Source of the DNA: Hemicordylus capensis
Taxonomy: Eukaryota > Chordata > Lepidosauria > Squamata > Cordylidae
NCBI RefSeq assembly: GCF_027244095.1
Contig: NC_069661.1
Span: 13,464,001-13,528,000, forward strand
Direction of reading: 5' to 3'
Length of the DNA stretch: 64,000 nucleotides
Below are positions 42,731-54,771 of the stretch, piece by piece. The position numbers were made by a program, and so were the translations under genes. The notes under the pieces were generated by a model. The model worked only from the letters and a program-made list of their open reading frames with translations, did no database searches and was not told the DNA's origin. The stretch's first letter is position 1. The number at the start of each line of letters is the position of its first letter.

Positions 42731-42739
42731 TGTAAAAGG

Positions 42740-43180
42740 TGGGGTCAAAGTGCTATGAGATGGAGAGGTACAATCAGTGAACATTTTAAGCATTATGTAC
42801 ATGTAAATTCAAACTGAATCTGTAAATAAGCGCAATGACAACCAATTGGCATAGAAGTGGTCAGTAACATTACTCCCATGAACACACTGAAGCACATGAA
42901 AGGAACCTATATGTGATGTATTGAACCCTACATGGGAAATAGGAGGCTGAAGAAAGACATTGGCCACTTCCAGATGTGTTCCATGTAGCGCCACGCACCC
43001 CTTGTCTTGTCTTAAATGAGCTACATATCTGCTGCTGCTTCACAAGCGTGCCTCTATCTCCTTAGCAGCTCTTTGCGTTCTGAGGTCCCCACCTTAAACA
43101 GACATGTGTTCACTTGCCATTAAACTTCGGCTTTCCTCCCATTGTTATTGAGTTACAGTGTTGGTTATGACAATGCCTGC
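42740..43180. other. Intergenic stretch, nothing recognised
   Basis: No gene, repeat or regulatory pattern I can support between the SINE and the Gypsy-like fossil. Confidence 0.4.
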
Positions 43181-43489
43181 TCACTTGCTTGTAGGTCAGG
43201 AAGGTCCTTAGTGGACGTCACAGCACTGAGCCTGTCTCAATTTCTGGTTAGCTGTAAGTCCACCTGCCTGTTATGGCAGTAGTGAGTTGCCTCTCATGGA
43301 TAACAAAGTATTTACCCTTCAGCCCCTGACCTGGACTCCCATCTAAACCCTGTGAAGACATGTTCTGGTGGTCAGGGATGGCTAGGTATGGGTCTGTCCT
43401 TGCTTTCCTGGGTTTCCTCCCAGATTATCTTGGCCATCTTGATAGCTGGTTCCGCCTACCCATTGCAATGGGGGATAGGTAGGTTAAGA

Positions 43490-43980
43490 TGTCTGACCAT
43501 CAAATTCCTACTGAGGCTGAAAGTCTGAACTCCGACAGAAATTGTGGCCCGTTGTCCGAAATTACCGTGTCAGCTATTCCATAGCAGGCAAAGGGACTTT
43601 TAAGTTTCCTTATGGGCCTATCTCCTAAAAGTTGTAATAGCAGTCCACAATAATAAGATAATCCTTCTTGTGCCATATGAAGAAATCTAAGCCCACTTTT
43701 CCCCATGGTTAACTTAGCACCTTTTGTGAGTACTGAGTTTCCCTTTGCGTTCTATCCCTGAGCAAATTGCAGATTTCACAGTGCTTGATGTATGCTTTCA
43801 ACCAGGCATTCATGCCGAGCAGGAGTGTTGCAAGGTTGAAGTGGGCTTATGAGATAAGACTTTTCCATATTGGGAGGCTTTGCCTGCCAGGAACATGTTA
43901 TCAAAGTCAGAACCTCCTGATATGAAACAAACACCCTCTGGATGCTGCCAGGGCATCGTTTGGACATATCATAGGTATGG
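43490..43980 (-). mobile_element. Ty3/Gypsy-like integrase fragment (fossil)
   Basis: A minus-strand frame resembles the integrase core of Ty3/Gypsy-type retroelements (a DNGPQF-type motif after a YGI stretch), with weaker similarity upstream. It is broken and partial; no LTRs or other genes were identified beside it. The adjoining 43190-43490 may belong to it. Confidence 0.55.
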
Positions 43981-44866
43981 GCTCTTTTCTACATCACTTT
44001 TATTGTCTTAACCTACTATAAACAAAATACAGAGGAAAGGCTCTTTTTAAAGAAAAAGTTTACATTGAAAAGACCTGCATCTCCCCTTGTTCAGCTATAG
44101 CTGTGCCCCCCGATGCCAGGCCAAGGAGCACATGTCCCATGCTCTTGTGCCAACCACTGGTCCATACTTCTCTGACTGCTATGCGTTGGGTGGGTGCTAC
44201 ATGATCACGATATAACAGCACTCAGATACCTGAAGGGCTGTCACTAGGAAGAAAGCACAGACTGACCCTCTGTTGCTGAGAGCAGGACAGGAGGGAGGAA
44301 AGGGGGGGGGCACAGAAGGAGACATGACTGTAGCTATACTAGCAGGTGCTTTTGTTGTGCAAGATCAGCCATCCCACCTAAGGACAAACCTTTAGATTTG
44401 CAAATGAAATTACTATTTCGTCTTTCAGAAACGTTGCTTCTATGACCTTCATGAGAATTTAAAAATAAAATCGAGCATTGCCTACAAGTTCTACAGAGTT
44501 TCTAGTTCCTCATATTCTCCCCGAGAAGTTCCAGAGAATATGGAGGCCAGGGAAGTATATTCTTTTGCAGAACGTGGCCACCAGAAGAAAAGGGCTTCGC
44601 CGGCTCCTGTGCCTTTAACAGCAGCTTGATTTGCAAGCTGTTTTCCACAAAATGGAAACGAGCTTTCTCTCTAATAACGTCTAGATCAAGCAAGCAGTTG
44701 AGTTGACATGAGAACTAGTGAGAAAGTTGGCAACCCTCTTACTTAGGAAAAACCCGCGTGCTTCTAACAGCCTGATAGCATAGTACCAAACAGCTTTGTG
44801 GCCACCATATATGCATTTCCCCCCTTATATATACATATTTGCAAGCCTTTCCAGAAAAAGCTTGAC

Positions 44867-44872
44867 CACGTG
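44867..44872. promoter_or_regulatory. E-box upstream of NAAA (CLEAR-like)
   Basis: CACGTG in the context GACCACGTGGAT, about 355 bp before the NAAA start codon and just before a GC-rich, CpG-rich promoter region (44880-45500). Lysosomal genes are often driven by TFEB through CACGTG-core CLEAR elements, but the flanks here are not the full consensus and USF or MYC could equally bind. Confidence 0.35.
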
Positions 44873-45225
44873 GATTTCGGCCTCCCACGCAGCGGACACG
44901 GAAGCTGAACGCCAGCCGCCGGCTATGAAAAAAAAAAGGCTTGGTTAAAACCTAGGGCGCTAAAGTGTAACCAGCGGCGGCCGTGCTCTCTGATCCTTAA
45001 ATGTTGGCCTCCCTTTGCATTTTGTCTGCCAAGGCAGGAGGCGAAGATGTGCACACGCCTGCGTGCAACCCGGAGTTGTCCTTCGACTATGTAAACGCTA
45101 ACCTTTGCGAAGCGGATGGTCTCTCTCCCCGCCCCTGGTTCCCTCCCACCCCCGCTGCTGCTTTGCACTTTCGCCCCCAGCGTCGGTTCCGGCCTCCTGT
45201 CCTGCAACACTCTCTGCTGGCATCC

Positions 45226-48200
45226 ATGGGGCGGCGGCGCTGGCGGCCGTGGGGCGCTGCCTCGGGTTGCGTGAGGCTCTGGCTGCTGCGGCTGCTTTTG
45301 CTCCATCAGACGGGCTATGGGGCGGCTGCTGCTCCTCCTCCTCCCCGGATCGCAGCCGCCGCGTTTGATCCAGGCTCCGCTGCGCCGTTGCTTTGCAATG
45401 TCAGCCTGGACGCCCCGCCCGAGCACCGCTGGGACCCGGTGGTGCGCCGCTTTGACCCGGCGTTCCTGCGGGCCGCCCTAGCCCAGGTCATCGAGTAAGT
45501 GCTCGGCTGCGGTGCGGAGCTCCTTGGAGATGCGGCGTTTTGCTTTACTTACTGGGAGCAGGAATTAAAGGGCTGCGGCGGCGGCTGCTGTGTGCGCCTT
45601 TTCTCTCTGCTCCTCGGTTATTGCTTTTCTTTAGAAAAGGTGCTGCTGGGGTTCAGCTTCTCCAGATTAATTGCTTGATTAAGTGCCGTCAAGTCGGTGT
45701 CTGTGGCGGGCTTCGGGTTCTAGGATTGCTCACTGGAAGACAGGAAAACCCCTGCTAACTGAGCAGGGAGAAACCTTTTAAAGCGGCGATTCTCTTGTAT
45801 TTAGCAGCGGGAGAGCAACTGGCCCTCTCCAGCCCCAGCACAGCATCCCTCCAGTAGCTGCTGCTGGTATCTTGCCTTAAGTTTCTTTTTAGATTGTGAG
45901 GCCTTTGGGGACGGGGACCATCTTGTTTAGGTATTACTTTATTGTGGACCGCTTTGAGGACTTTGGTTGAAGAGTAGTAGAAAATCCGATTTAACTCGCT
46001 CCACCTGAGGCCTGATGCAGCAACCAGCATGTAACGTTTTGAATCGCCCCCGGTTTGGACATTATCTGTCACCTGCTAATAAGGGCTGCAGAGCAAGCTC
46101 CTGTTAAAGGGGCAGCACCAGGGATCCAGCGCCTTTGTTCAGCCCCAGGGCTGAGTTCTGGAGTATAAGGAGAGTAAGCAAACATTCCCCTGAGTATGTA
46201 CAGAGTGCATTTATGAGGGAAGGGGCTGTAGATTGGTGTAAAACACCTGTTTTGCATGCTGAAGGTCCCAGGTTAAATCTTGGGCATTTCCAGATAGGGC
46301 TGAGGAAAAACTCTAGGATGCTGCTGCCAGCCAGTGTAGACAGCATTGTCCTAGATGGAGCCATGGGCTGATTCGGCAGAAAGCAGCTCTGGATTTTCAT
46401 TTCCTTGCTGCTGAATAACTTTGGAGACATCCTGCAATTGGTAATTAGAGGGGCAGGGCTTTGAGATAGGATATTTACAGATAATTGTTACCCGGGCATC
46501 TCATGTCCTCGTAAATTAAGCACTGTGTGGGCATTCTGCATGTGCTCAGAGACCCTTTTATTGCATCATGTGACCATAGTCTGAACTTTAGCATTTAAAA
46601 CAAATTATTGGGCTAAAGAGCCTATACTGAACTTGAGCCCTGAATGTGTGACCCTCTGCTTTGGAGCGTAGGCTCTGCTACTGAGCTGCAGCCCTTCCCA
46701 GGTTTATTGCTTTGTTTACCGCTTTGCCTTCCAGTGAAGTCGTTCCCAAGTGGGTTCACGCTGTTATTCGGCCTCTCGCTGAAGAACTCGAACTTTTCGT
46801 TCCCCAGCCATTCTCAGGGGAGATCCGAGGACTCTGCAGTGCAGTAGGGGTGAACGTCGGGGATGGAGTCCTACTCAATTTGGCCTATGAATCCACTGCG
46901 TAAGTGTTTGTTTAGAAACAAGTGTTTAGGAAGGTGAAGAAAAGTCTCTCAGTGGAAGGAAACATTAAGCCAGGAGGTGCCCCCCCCCGACGTCATCGCA
47001 CTACAACTCCCATCATCCTCAGCTGCAGTGTAGCCGGGGGTGATGGGTGTTGTAGTCCAACGGCATCTCAGGACGCGAGGTTGCGAGCTCCTGCTTAAGC
47101 CAAATTACTCAGGGCAATCTGGCATTACGAGAAACGTGACTTGTTGAGGGTATCAACCTTGTGTTTCTTCGATCATGTCTCCCCATGGTCGCCTCTTTTC
47201 CAAATAAAAACAGAACACCACCAAGCTCAGCTGAACACCCCCTTTGGGTAGGTGTCCTGGGCGATGCCTGGCTTGCCCCCCACCCCGCCCCCAAGACCGG
47301 CCCTGCGTGACAGTGGTGTGTGCTCGTGTTTCCTCCTGTTAGGTCAGGAGACCTGCAGAGGCCTTCAGCTGGAGCTTTCCTTGTGACAGTTACTGCACCT
47401 TTTGCCTGGAGCCAGTAACTTTGAGGGTGACTCATCTCTGTATAGTAGCAAAAGCAAATATTTTGCTTTGTTTCTGAAGCTTCCAGCACTAATGTGGCGT
47501 TTAGCGAAGCACTGCAGCCACAGAATGGCCTAGGTGGTCCAAATCAAGAAGTGAAATCTGGCCCCACGCTTCTCAGCTGCCTCCGTTCATTTTCTCTCTT
47601 CCTCAAACTTCTTCCTCTTTCACCTACCTTTGCTTTAGGTTCCTGTTTCTTAGCCTGGGACTAGGGAATGAATGGCTGGGGATGATGGGAGTTGTAGTTC
47701 AACAATGGCTGGAGCACCAAAGTTGCCTACTTGTGCTCTAGAGTCTGTGCAAGGTTTTAATTCCAGCCAAACAGAAAACTTTCCCTTCCCTCATAGAAAC
47801 TGTTCTGCAAATATCCCTGGGGAATTTTTTCCCCCCTCATAAGTGTGATTATTCATGTATTTTTTATGCCATCATACAAGCTCAGCCAATTAGTATAGGA
47901 GACTTGGCTGCCTTAAGCTCAATACAGTGTAGATTAGTATACATAGCACTATTTATTTATTTATTTATTTTTACATTTATATCCCGCTCTTTCTCCAAGG
48001 AGCCCAGAGTGGTGTACCACATACTTAAGTTTCTCCTCACAACAACCCTGTGAAGTAGGTTAGGCTGAGAGAGGAGTGACTGGCCCAGAGTCACCCAGCT
48101 AGTATCATGGCTGAATGGGGATTTGAACTCGGGTCTCCCTGGTCCTAGTCCAGCACTCTAACCGCTACACCACGCTGGCTCCTATTGGTTTGTATTCTAT

Positions 48201-51200
48201 CAAACGCCTGCCTTGGTTAACCAAATACCAGACCCCTGCTGCTGTTTTATACAGATGACCTCTGTATTATTATTTTTGATATTTTACTTTACAGTTTGCG
48301 CAGTCCAGGTTACAACATAAGAAAACAAACTCCAAAATTATACAGTAACTGTTGTTTGAAATGTCTGCCTATTTATTGATTTATTTTCAGCAATTCTTTA
48401 TCCTGCCTTTCTTTGTAAAGGAGCGCTGCAAGACTAACAGAACGACACATAAAAGCATAATAAATTTGTGCGAACGTGTGGCTAAATGTTTAGAATGTAA
48501 AAGAGCAGTGGTACGAAATAAAAAACATGGTTTGTCCGATAAGAAATTCAAACCGTTAAAAGGTTTTGTGAAGAAAGAAAGGTTTTCAGATTTCATTCAG
48601 GCCCCCCAGCTGTGTTTGGACTCTGACTCCCATAATCCCCAGCCACAGTGGCCAGGGATTATAGGGGTTGTAGGCCAACATATGCAGGAGGGCCGAAGGT
48701 GAGCTTCCCTGGAACCAACTCCATCTTGTTTAGTACTCTGTCTCCTAAGAGCATCCAGTCAGACGTCCTTGGAAGTTTCCAGTCAAGCCAGGTTGGAGGA
48801 CCACTGCCTGCTTTCTCTGGCTTCATCTCCTCCTCCCTAGCACTGCACCTGTCTTCTCCATCTCCTTTTCCGGGAGGAGACGAAGCTAGTCACTGCTGCA
48901 GGAGCAGCAGCAGGTGGGATAAGCCAATCAGGGACAGGGACAGTGACAGTGACAGCGGGAGTGGAAGAGGAGGAGCGTGGGAAGAGGAGAAAAGATTGAG
49001 AGTGGGCTCCAGCCCAGGGAGCAGGGCTCACCCAGGAGGTGGTGGGGTTCTGAGATGAAGTATCATTTTGTGCCTTGTCTCAGGCACCTAAATACCTTGG
49101 GCCGCCCCCCTGCATGCTGTTTCCCCCCCAGTCCTTTCTGTTCTTGTCCTGCAGCTTCTGCACCAGTATAATCGCTCAAGATAATAAGGGAAACATATAC
49201 CATGGCCGAAATCTGGATTATGCTTTTGGAGATATTTTACGGAAGACTACCATTGATGTGGACTTTCAAAAGAACGGGAAGGTACAAAGGGGGGGTGCGG
49301 CTGTGATTAAGAACTCTTTAGAAATGTGAGGGAGCTTAAACTGCTTGGATTCCTAGTTGTTGGACTACAACTCCCATCATCCTATGATGGGATGATGGGA
49401 CTTGTAGTCCAGTGGCATGTAGTCCAAGTTGGGGAGCTCTGCATTAGAAATACTACAGTGAATTATAGGCCATTCTCTAATTTTCAGGTATTGTTCAGGG
49501 GGACCACGTTTTTCGGTTACGTAGGTTTATGGACAGGACAGCGTCCACACAAATTTACAATCTCTGGGGACGAGCGAGGTAAGCCAAACCCATTCTTTCT
49601 GAACTGGAATCAAGAAGCACTGCTCTATCCTTCCCCTTCCAGACTTTTCTACAGATTGTCCATTTATCCACATGCATTTGCCTGGGTGAGGGGCTGATCC
49701 TAATTTCCAATATTTGGCTCTCCAAATACTGCTATAATTTAAAAAAAAATGTATTCTAAGCTTCTGGATTTTTATAATTTCCCAAGTGCCTCTATTTTTT
49801 GTTTTGTTTAAAATGCTATTATCCACTCTGACCCTTTAGGATGTGTTGCTCTTATCCACTCTGACACTGAAATAATTCAGAACTCGCCATATTTCTTGTG
49901 ATGGCTGATATTTCCTCTCTCTCTCCTAAACCTTGTTTTTATAGCTTCTGGCAGCTGGTGGGAGAACGCAGTGGCAGCTTTCCTGAGCCGAAGTACCCCA
50001 GTCAGTTGGCTTGTCAGGACTGTACGTAGGCATAGTATTGTCCTTTTTAGACTGCTCACTCACCACCACCACCACTACCAGTTCACTGAAAACCCACACA
50101 TTTTGAATGATTCTGCATGTTTCTTATTAATAATTTGTTCTCTGACTAGAGGTGATACAGACAGAGAAATTCTAAGTGATATTAGTTTATGTGTTTAGCA
50201 GCGGCAACCACATGCATGATGCTGTAGTGTTCGTCACTGTAAGGCCCCGGGGGACAGTGGCAACCTGCATCAACATGGATAAACATGGGGAGCCAGCGTG
50301 GTGTAGTGGTTAGAGTGCTGGACTAGGACCGGGGAGACCCGATGTTCAGGATTGTGATCAGTGGGCACTCAGTTACATGCCGGGCCCAGTGCAACAGATG
50401 TCCATAAATCTGCCAGCTCCAGACCCTAAGTGGGCGCCTGTATCTTTATGACCTGTGTGGAGGGGAAAATCCCCCCTGGTTGGGCTTCTCCTAGTACTGC
50501 AGCACTGTGACGAGTAAAGCTGCATTTGATGATACTATGCCTTCTCTGCAACTCTGAAAGCTATAGGAGCCTCTTCGTGGTGTGGACCTGCCAGTCCAAG
50601 ATGCCCACCAATGCTGTACACAGTTTGAGAAAGTTTCAAAAAATGTTTTTGCTCTGTTTCCCTTTTGTTTTGAGGCTTTGAGTGAAGCCAACGATTTTGA
50701 GGCTGCTGCTCTTATGCTGGCCAAGACCCCAATAATAGCAGATGTCTATTACATCATCGGAGGCACAACCCCCAGAGAGGGGGCAGTCATTACGAGAAAC
50801 AGAAGAGGACCAGCAGATATTTGGCCTTTGGAACCTTTGGCTGGAGCGTGAGTTGCTACCTAATCATAGGATTTGCAGATGGGAGAGTGCAAAATGAGAT
50901 TTGGATTTGTAGATGAAGGTGTTGAAGTGCTTCTTTTCAGCTGCTGTTCAGTGGAGGGATCCCTTCTGCCAGGGGTGGGCAAACTTGTCCCTCTGCTGCT
51001 GTTGAACTACAATTCCTATCATCAATAAATTGTGACTGGGAATTGTAGGTCAGCAACTGCTGGAGGGCCAGGTTTGCCGATCCTTGCCTTATGCCCTGCT
51101 AACTGGGCAAAGAGGCACCTTTCAGACTAGTGATTCTCTTTATATTTAGCAGAGGGAGAGCAACTGATCCTATCGGACCCCGGCTCATCATCCTGCCAAT

Positions 51201-54200
51201 GGCTATGGCTAGTATCTATCTTACATTTCCTTTTAGATTGTGATCCCTTTGGGGGTACGGAATCATCCCTATCCTATCCTATCCTATCCTATCCTATCCT
51301 ATCCTATCCTATCCTATCCATCTATGTAAACTTCTTTTGAGAACTTTTGGGAAAAAGCAGTATATAAGTAGTAGTAGGTACTATACAACCCCAGCACAGC
51401 ATTGATCCAGCAGCTATTGCTGGTGTTCACCTTGTGTTTCTTTTTAGATTACAGGCAAACCTCCTTATCCACGGATCCAGCATCTGCGGTTCCGCATATC
51501 TGCAGCCGGGTGATTGAAACCCGACCACAGCATACGCAGGGGTGGGGGGAGGGCAAAAAAGGGTTAAATCTGTGTATCCGCGTGTCGGGGGCTAGACAGA
51601 AATGACCTCCCTTTTGTAAAAGGGAGCCATTTTGTGGCTCATTAAGGTTAAAAAAAAATCTGCGAAAAAATTTATTTAACATATTTTTATACTGCCCCAA
51701 ACCTATGTCTCTGGGTGGTTTACAACAAAAACAAGAAGTTAAAACAAAAAATTGAAGAATTTGGACTTCTGGGGGGCATTGCAGGATATTTGGAGGCCCA
51801 CAGAGCATGGTAGGGCACTTTATTTTGCCCCTTTTAACCCTCCCCCGATTTTCAACCTCTGGGAACCTAAACCTTCCCCTGCTCCCATCCCATAGACTTA
51901 AATCGCTCAGTATCCATGGTTTCAGCATCCACAGTATGATCGCAGAATGGACCCCCGTGGATAACGAGGTCCACCTGTATGTGCACTTTGGGGACAGGGA
52001 ACCTTCTTCAGAAACTGCTTTATACAGAATCCAACCCTTAGTCCATCTAGCTTACTTTGTTTTCACTGATTGGCAGAGGCTCTTCAGGGTTTCAGGCAGG
52101 AGTGGAGATGCCAGGGATTGAGCCTAGGACCTTTTGAATGCTCTTCCATTGAGCTACAGCCTTGTCCTTATTTCCTTATGCTTCGCTAAAGGATGCTGTA
52201 ATACTGCTGCACTGTGTCTTCTGTTTGTAGGTGGTACCGGGTGGAGACGAACTATGACCACTGGAGAGTCCCTCCTCCTTTTGATGATCGAAGGTATATT
52301 TTGCTGGACTTTGTCAAGATGGCCCTTTAATTTAAAAAATAAAATGCACAGTACACATGCCTAGTTGACTGTTCTCCTCCCCCGCCCTTTCCGAAGCTGC
52401 TGTTTGCTGCAGGAGAGTTATTGGCTCTCAGAAATGTGGAAGCAGGCAGTTATAATCAGGATTGCGCTGTGGGGAGGGGGGAAAGTTATTTTATTAGTAT
52501 TTATTTACACAGTCAGACTGGTTTGTTTTATCCAGACATTGAGTCCTTCCCAAGGACCTGGGATGGCTGAATTTTATTATCAGTGTTGTTGCTGTTATTA
52601 TAGATATCGTCGCAGAATATAGGCTGTTCCCAGTAAAGTTGCTTTTTGTAATTGGCTGGTGGTGATTTCTGTGGCCCCTATGGTGTTGAGGTGCTCTTCA
52701 AGGTGTTTGGAATTGCACCTAGGGCACCAATTACCACTGGGATTATTTTGGTCTTCTTCTGCCACAGCCTTTCAATTTCAATTTGTAGATCTTTGTATTT
52801 TGTGATTTTTTTTTCTATTTCTTTTTCTATTTCTTTTTCTTCTATTCTGCTATCTCCTGGTATTGCTATGTTGATTATTTTAACTTGTTTTTCTTTCTTC
52901 TTGACTACAGTTATATCTGGTGTGACAGATGTTTGTCTGTTTGTAGTCGGAAGTCCCATAATATTTTTGCATTTTCTACCACTTTTTCAATTGTATGGTC
53001 CCACCAATTTTTGGCTACAAGTAGCTTGTATTTTTTGCAGAAGTTCCAGTGTATCATCCCTGCTACCTTGTCATGCCTTTGTTTGTTTGTTTGACTAACA
53101 AATTTATATACTGCCCAAAATTTATGCCTCTGGGCAGTTTACAATCAAAACAGTACAAATTAGAACATTAAAACAATTTACAATCCAACACAATGTTAAA
53201 ACTGTTAAAAACTATTAAAAACTGTAAATCTAATTAAAAGCCTGGGTGAACAAATGTGTCTTAACTGCCTTTTAAAAAGTTGTCAGAGATGGTGGGGCTC
53301 TTATTTCAACAGGGAGTGCATTCCAAAGCCTCGGGGCAGCAACAGAGAAGGCCCGTCCCTGAGCAGTCGCTATTAAAAAAAAAAAAAAAAATCAAACACA
53401 GAATGTTGTGTTTCAACTCATGTCAGAAAAGGGTTTGGCCGGACCTTTTCTGAATAGGTGGATTGAGCAAAATAAACAGTGGATACAATCTCAGCAGCAA
53501 CTCTTTTCATATCCAGGAGCCTGCATTCTTGATTTGTGTGATATCAGCCATGTTTATCAACTAGCTTTTTTTCTTATTCTCCAGAACTCCAGCCATGAAA
53601 GCACTGAATGCCACTGGACAGGAAAATATTAATCTTGATTCCCTCTATCAGGTAAGTCTTGCATATTCTACATCATATCTTAATTTAAAACTCTTCTGCC
53701 ATGGCTGTTTTCCAGTGGGATTTCTCTAGCAGCACAAAAAAGCAACAGATCTCAGAAGAGAAAAACAGTGCCGCAGGTACATTTCCCAGAGCACAGTACT
53801 CTTAACCATATCACCCTCTCTTCCATTTTGTTGTTTTGCAGGTACTGTCAGTACAGCCAGTTTTAAACAAGTAAGTTTTTTTTTTGCGGGGGGGGGGGGG
53901 GGAGGAGGTTTTTAAAGTATTCACCATAATGCTGTCTTGTGTGTTTCAGTTCTGGGTGGAATCCCAACATTTTTGCTAGAGGAATCTCCTCCGTGGAACT
54001 TTTGCCCTTGATACCTAATTTTTAAGGGCGGGGAGTTATTAATACGGGAGAGCATTCAAACATGCAGCCCCAGCTTTCAGTGGGCACTGTGTCTAATGCA
54101 CGCATGCAAGGAGCAGTGTGGCACAAAAAGATCAAAGCAGATTGTGTACAAATAGGTGCACTTGCTTGCTTATTGTCTAAATCGCCGGCACCTCCCTTTA

Positions 54201-54771
54201 AATTTCCACAGCCCCTTTAAAGCGGAGGAGAGCAGGTCCGTACCTGCTCCTCCTCTGCTCGCCACCATTCTGGCGTTCCCCCTCATCTATGTCCGTGTGC
54301 TAGCGGGGCATCTCCCACCTGCCCCTGTGTGGCGCCAGCATGCACATGGCCTCTGAACATGCACAGAGGCCATGTGTGTCTCGGCACCATACAGGGACAG
54401 CTGGGAGACACCCCACTGGCACGCGGACATAGCTGGGGGAGTGCAGCGAGCAGAGGAGGAGCAGGTACGGACCTGCTCTCCTCCACTTTAAAGGGGCTGT
54501 ACAAGCCCTTGAATTTAAAGGGAGATGCCGCTGATTCGGACAGCCAAATTACATTTCGGCACATCCCTAATTTGAATCTGATCTCTCTTCTGTTCAGATT
54601 AATGTTTTGGCTTGGAATGAGACCTCTTCTGCACACTTTGCTTTTCATGTTCTCATATTTTTCATGTTCTCCTACAGGTACACAGTTTATACCACTGTGA
54701 TGAGTGCTGCAGCCCCAGACACATACACCACACGGATCAGGACCTTAGAGCGAAAGACATGTAAGTGGTGA
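45226..54771 (+). CDS. NAAA: N-acylethanolamine acid amidase
   Basis: Lysosomal N-terminal-nucleophile hydrolase that cleaves N-acylethanolamines such as palmitoylethanolamide to fatty acid and ethanolamine (family knowledge). Coding exons: 45226-45494, 46735-46899, 49155-49281, 49488-49578, 49945-50021, 50675-50847, 52231-52293, 53585-53651, 53842-53870, 54678-54771; total 1155 nt, about 384 aa (human 359). A hydrophobic signal peptide lies around residues 17-27. The nucleophile Cys147 follows ESTAF (autocleavage point), with Arg163 and Asp166 in GRNLDY and Asn308 in ETNYDHW, matching human C126, R142, D145 and N287. Likely glycosylation sites: N58 (NVS) and N330 (NAT). All internal phases agree. 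The frame is open upstream to an ATG at 45001; 45226 is preferred because the signal peptide follows directly. The last codons overlap ACAT|GTAAGT at 54761, a strong donor, so the true C-terminus may lie in an unseen exon 11. The neighbour SDAD1 is as in mammals. Confidence 0.93.
45664..45705 (-). mobile_element. Bov-B 3'-end fragment
   Basis: TTAAGTGCCGTCAAGTCGGT on the + strand is the reverse complement of the Bov-B 3' end at 24800-24825. Lies in NAAA intron 1. Confidence 0.55.
45748..45975 (+). repeat. Repeat family B copy
   Basis: TGCTAACTGAGCAGGGAGAA to GGACCGCTTTGAGGACTTTG, here in forward sense. NAAA intron 1. Confidence 0.5.
46222..46395 (+). mobile_element. tRNA-Ala-like SINE with the shared tail
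   Basis: TTTTGCATGCTGAAGGTCCC is the tRNA-Ala-like anticodon and variable region; CAGGTTAAATCTTGGGC is a decayed box B; GCCAGTGTAGACAGCATTG is the tail. NAAA intron 1. Confidence 0.6.
46980..47092. mobile_element. hAT-like foldback MITE
   Basis: ACTACAACTCCCATCATCCT against GGTGATGGGTGTTGTAGTCC. NAAA intron 2. A half copy lies at 47665-47735 and a further copy at 48598-48703. Confidence 0.6.
47952..48183 (-). mobile_element. tRNA-derived SINE (GTGGTTAGAGTGCTGGAC type)
   Basis: Full copy on the minus strand; TCCAGCACTCTAACCGCTAC on the + strand is the box A region. NAAA intron 2. Confidence 0.75.
48598..48703. mobile_element. hAT-like foldback MITE
   Basis: GGACTCTGACTCCCATAATC against GGGATTATAGGGGTTGTAGG. 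NAAA intron 2. The following 48705-49150 has no recognised element. Confidence 0.5.
49349..49445. mobile_element. hAT-like foldback MITE, short
   Basis: TTGGACTACAACTCCCATCA against GGATGATGGGACTTGTAGTC in NAAA intron 3, which is only 206 bp; the MITE makes up nearly half of it. Confidence 0.55.
50289..50342 (+). mobile_element. tRNA-derived SINE, head only
   Basis: AGCCAGCGTGGTGTAGTGGT to GGGGAGACCCGA; the rest is missing. NAAA intron 5. Confidence 0.65.
50972..51380. repeat. MITE followed by repeat family B with an (ATCCT)n expansion
   Basis: A hAT-like foldback (50972-51085) abuts a forward copy of family B (51092-51375). Inside the latter, 51270-51319 is about ten exact ATCCT repeats. 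NAAA intron 6. Confidence 0.55.
51452..51977. mobile_element. Tigger/pogo-like element with TA target site, carrying an L2 fragment
   Basis: Ends CAGGCAAACCTCCTTATCCA and GGATAACGAGGTCCACCTG are inverted repeats and are flanked by TA on both sides, as expected for mariner/pogo insertions. An L2/CR1-type tail at about 51660-51765 is inserted inside. NAAA intron 6. Confidence 0.72.
52010..52168 (-). mobile_element. tRNA-Ala-like SINE with the shared tail, old
   Basis: GGGTTTCAGGCAGGAGTGGA and TTCCATTGAGCTACAGCC mark the tail and tRNA head in reverse. NAAA intron 6. Confidence 0.55.
52640..53090 (-). mobile_element. LINE with restriction-like endonuclease, C-terminal fragment (R4/Dong-like)
   Basis: The minus-strand frame reads [42 protein letters not shown] and [13 protein letters not shown]. 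The PD...IPGD and PVV(I/V)GALG motifs are typical of the C-terminal endonuclease region of R4-like and related early-branching LINEs. An E/K-rich insertion (IEKEIEKKI) sits in the middle. NAAA intron 7. Confidence 0.5.
53093..53385 (-). mobile_element. L2/CR1-type LINE 3' end
   Basis: GCCTCTGGGCAGTTTACAAT and AGGGAGTGCATTCCAAAGCC on the + strand; ends in a poly-A run at 53375. NAAA intron 7. Confidence 0.65.
54171..54572. mobile_element. Hairpin MITE, about 390 bp, arms nearly complementary throughout
   Basis: Left GGAGAGCAGGTCCGTACCTG pairs with right CAGGTACGGACCTGCTCTCC; pairing continues inward to a centre near 54355. The right end has the ...GGCACATCCCTA terminus of the 39228-40128 family. 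NAAA intron 9. Confidence 0.75.

Noticed and set aside
45001-45225. N-terminal extension of NAAA from an upstream in-frame ATG
   Set aside because: It would bury the signal peptide behind 75 residues with no hydrophobic lead; 45226 gives the expected secretory start. Not excluded as a minor alternative.
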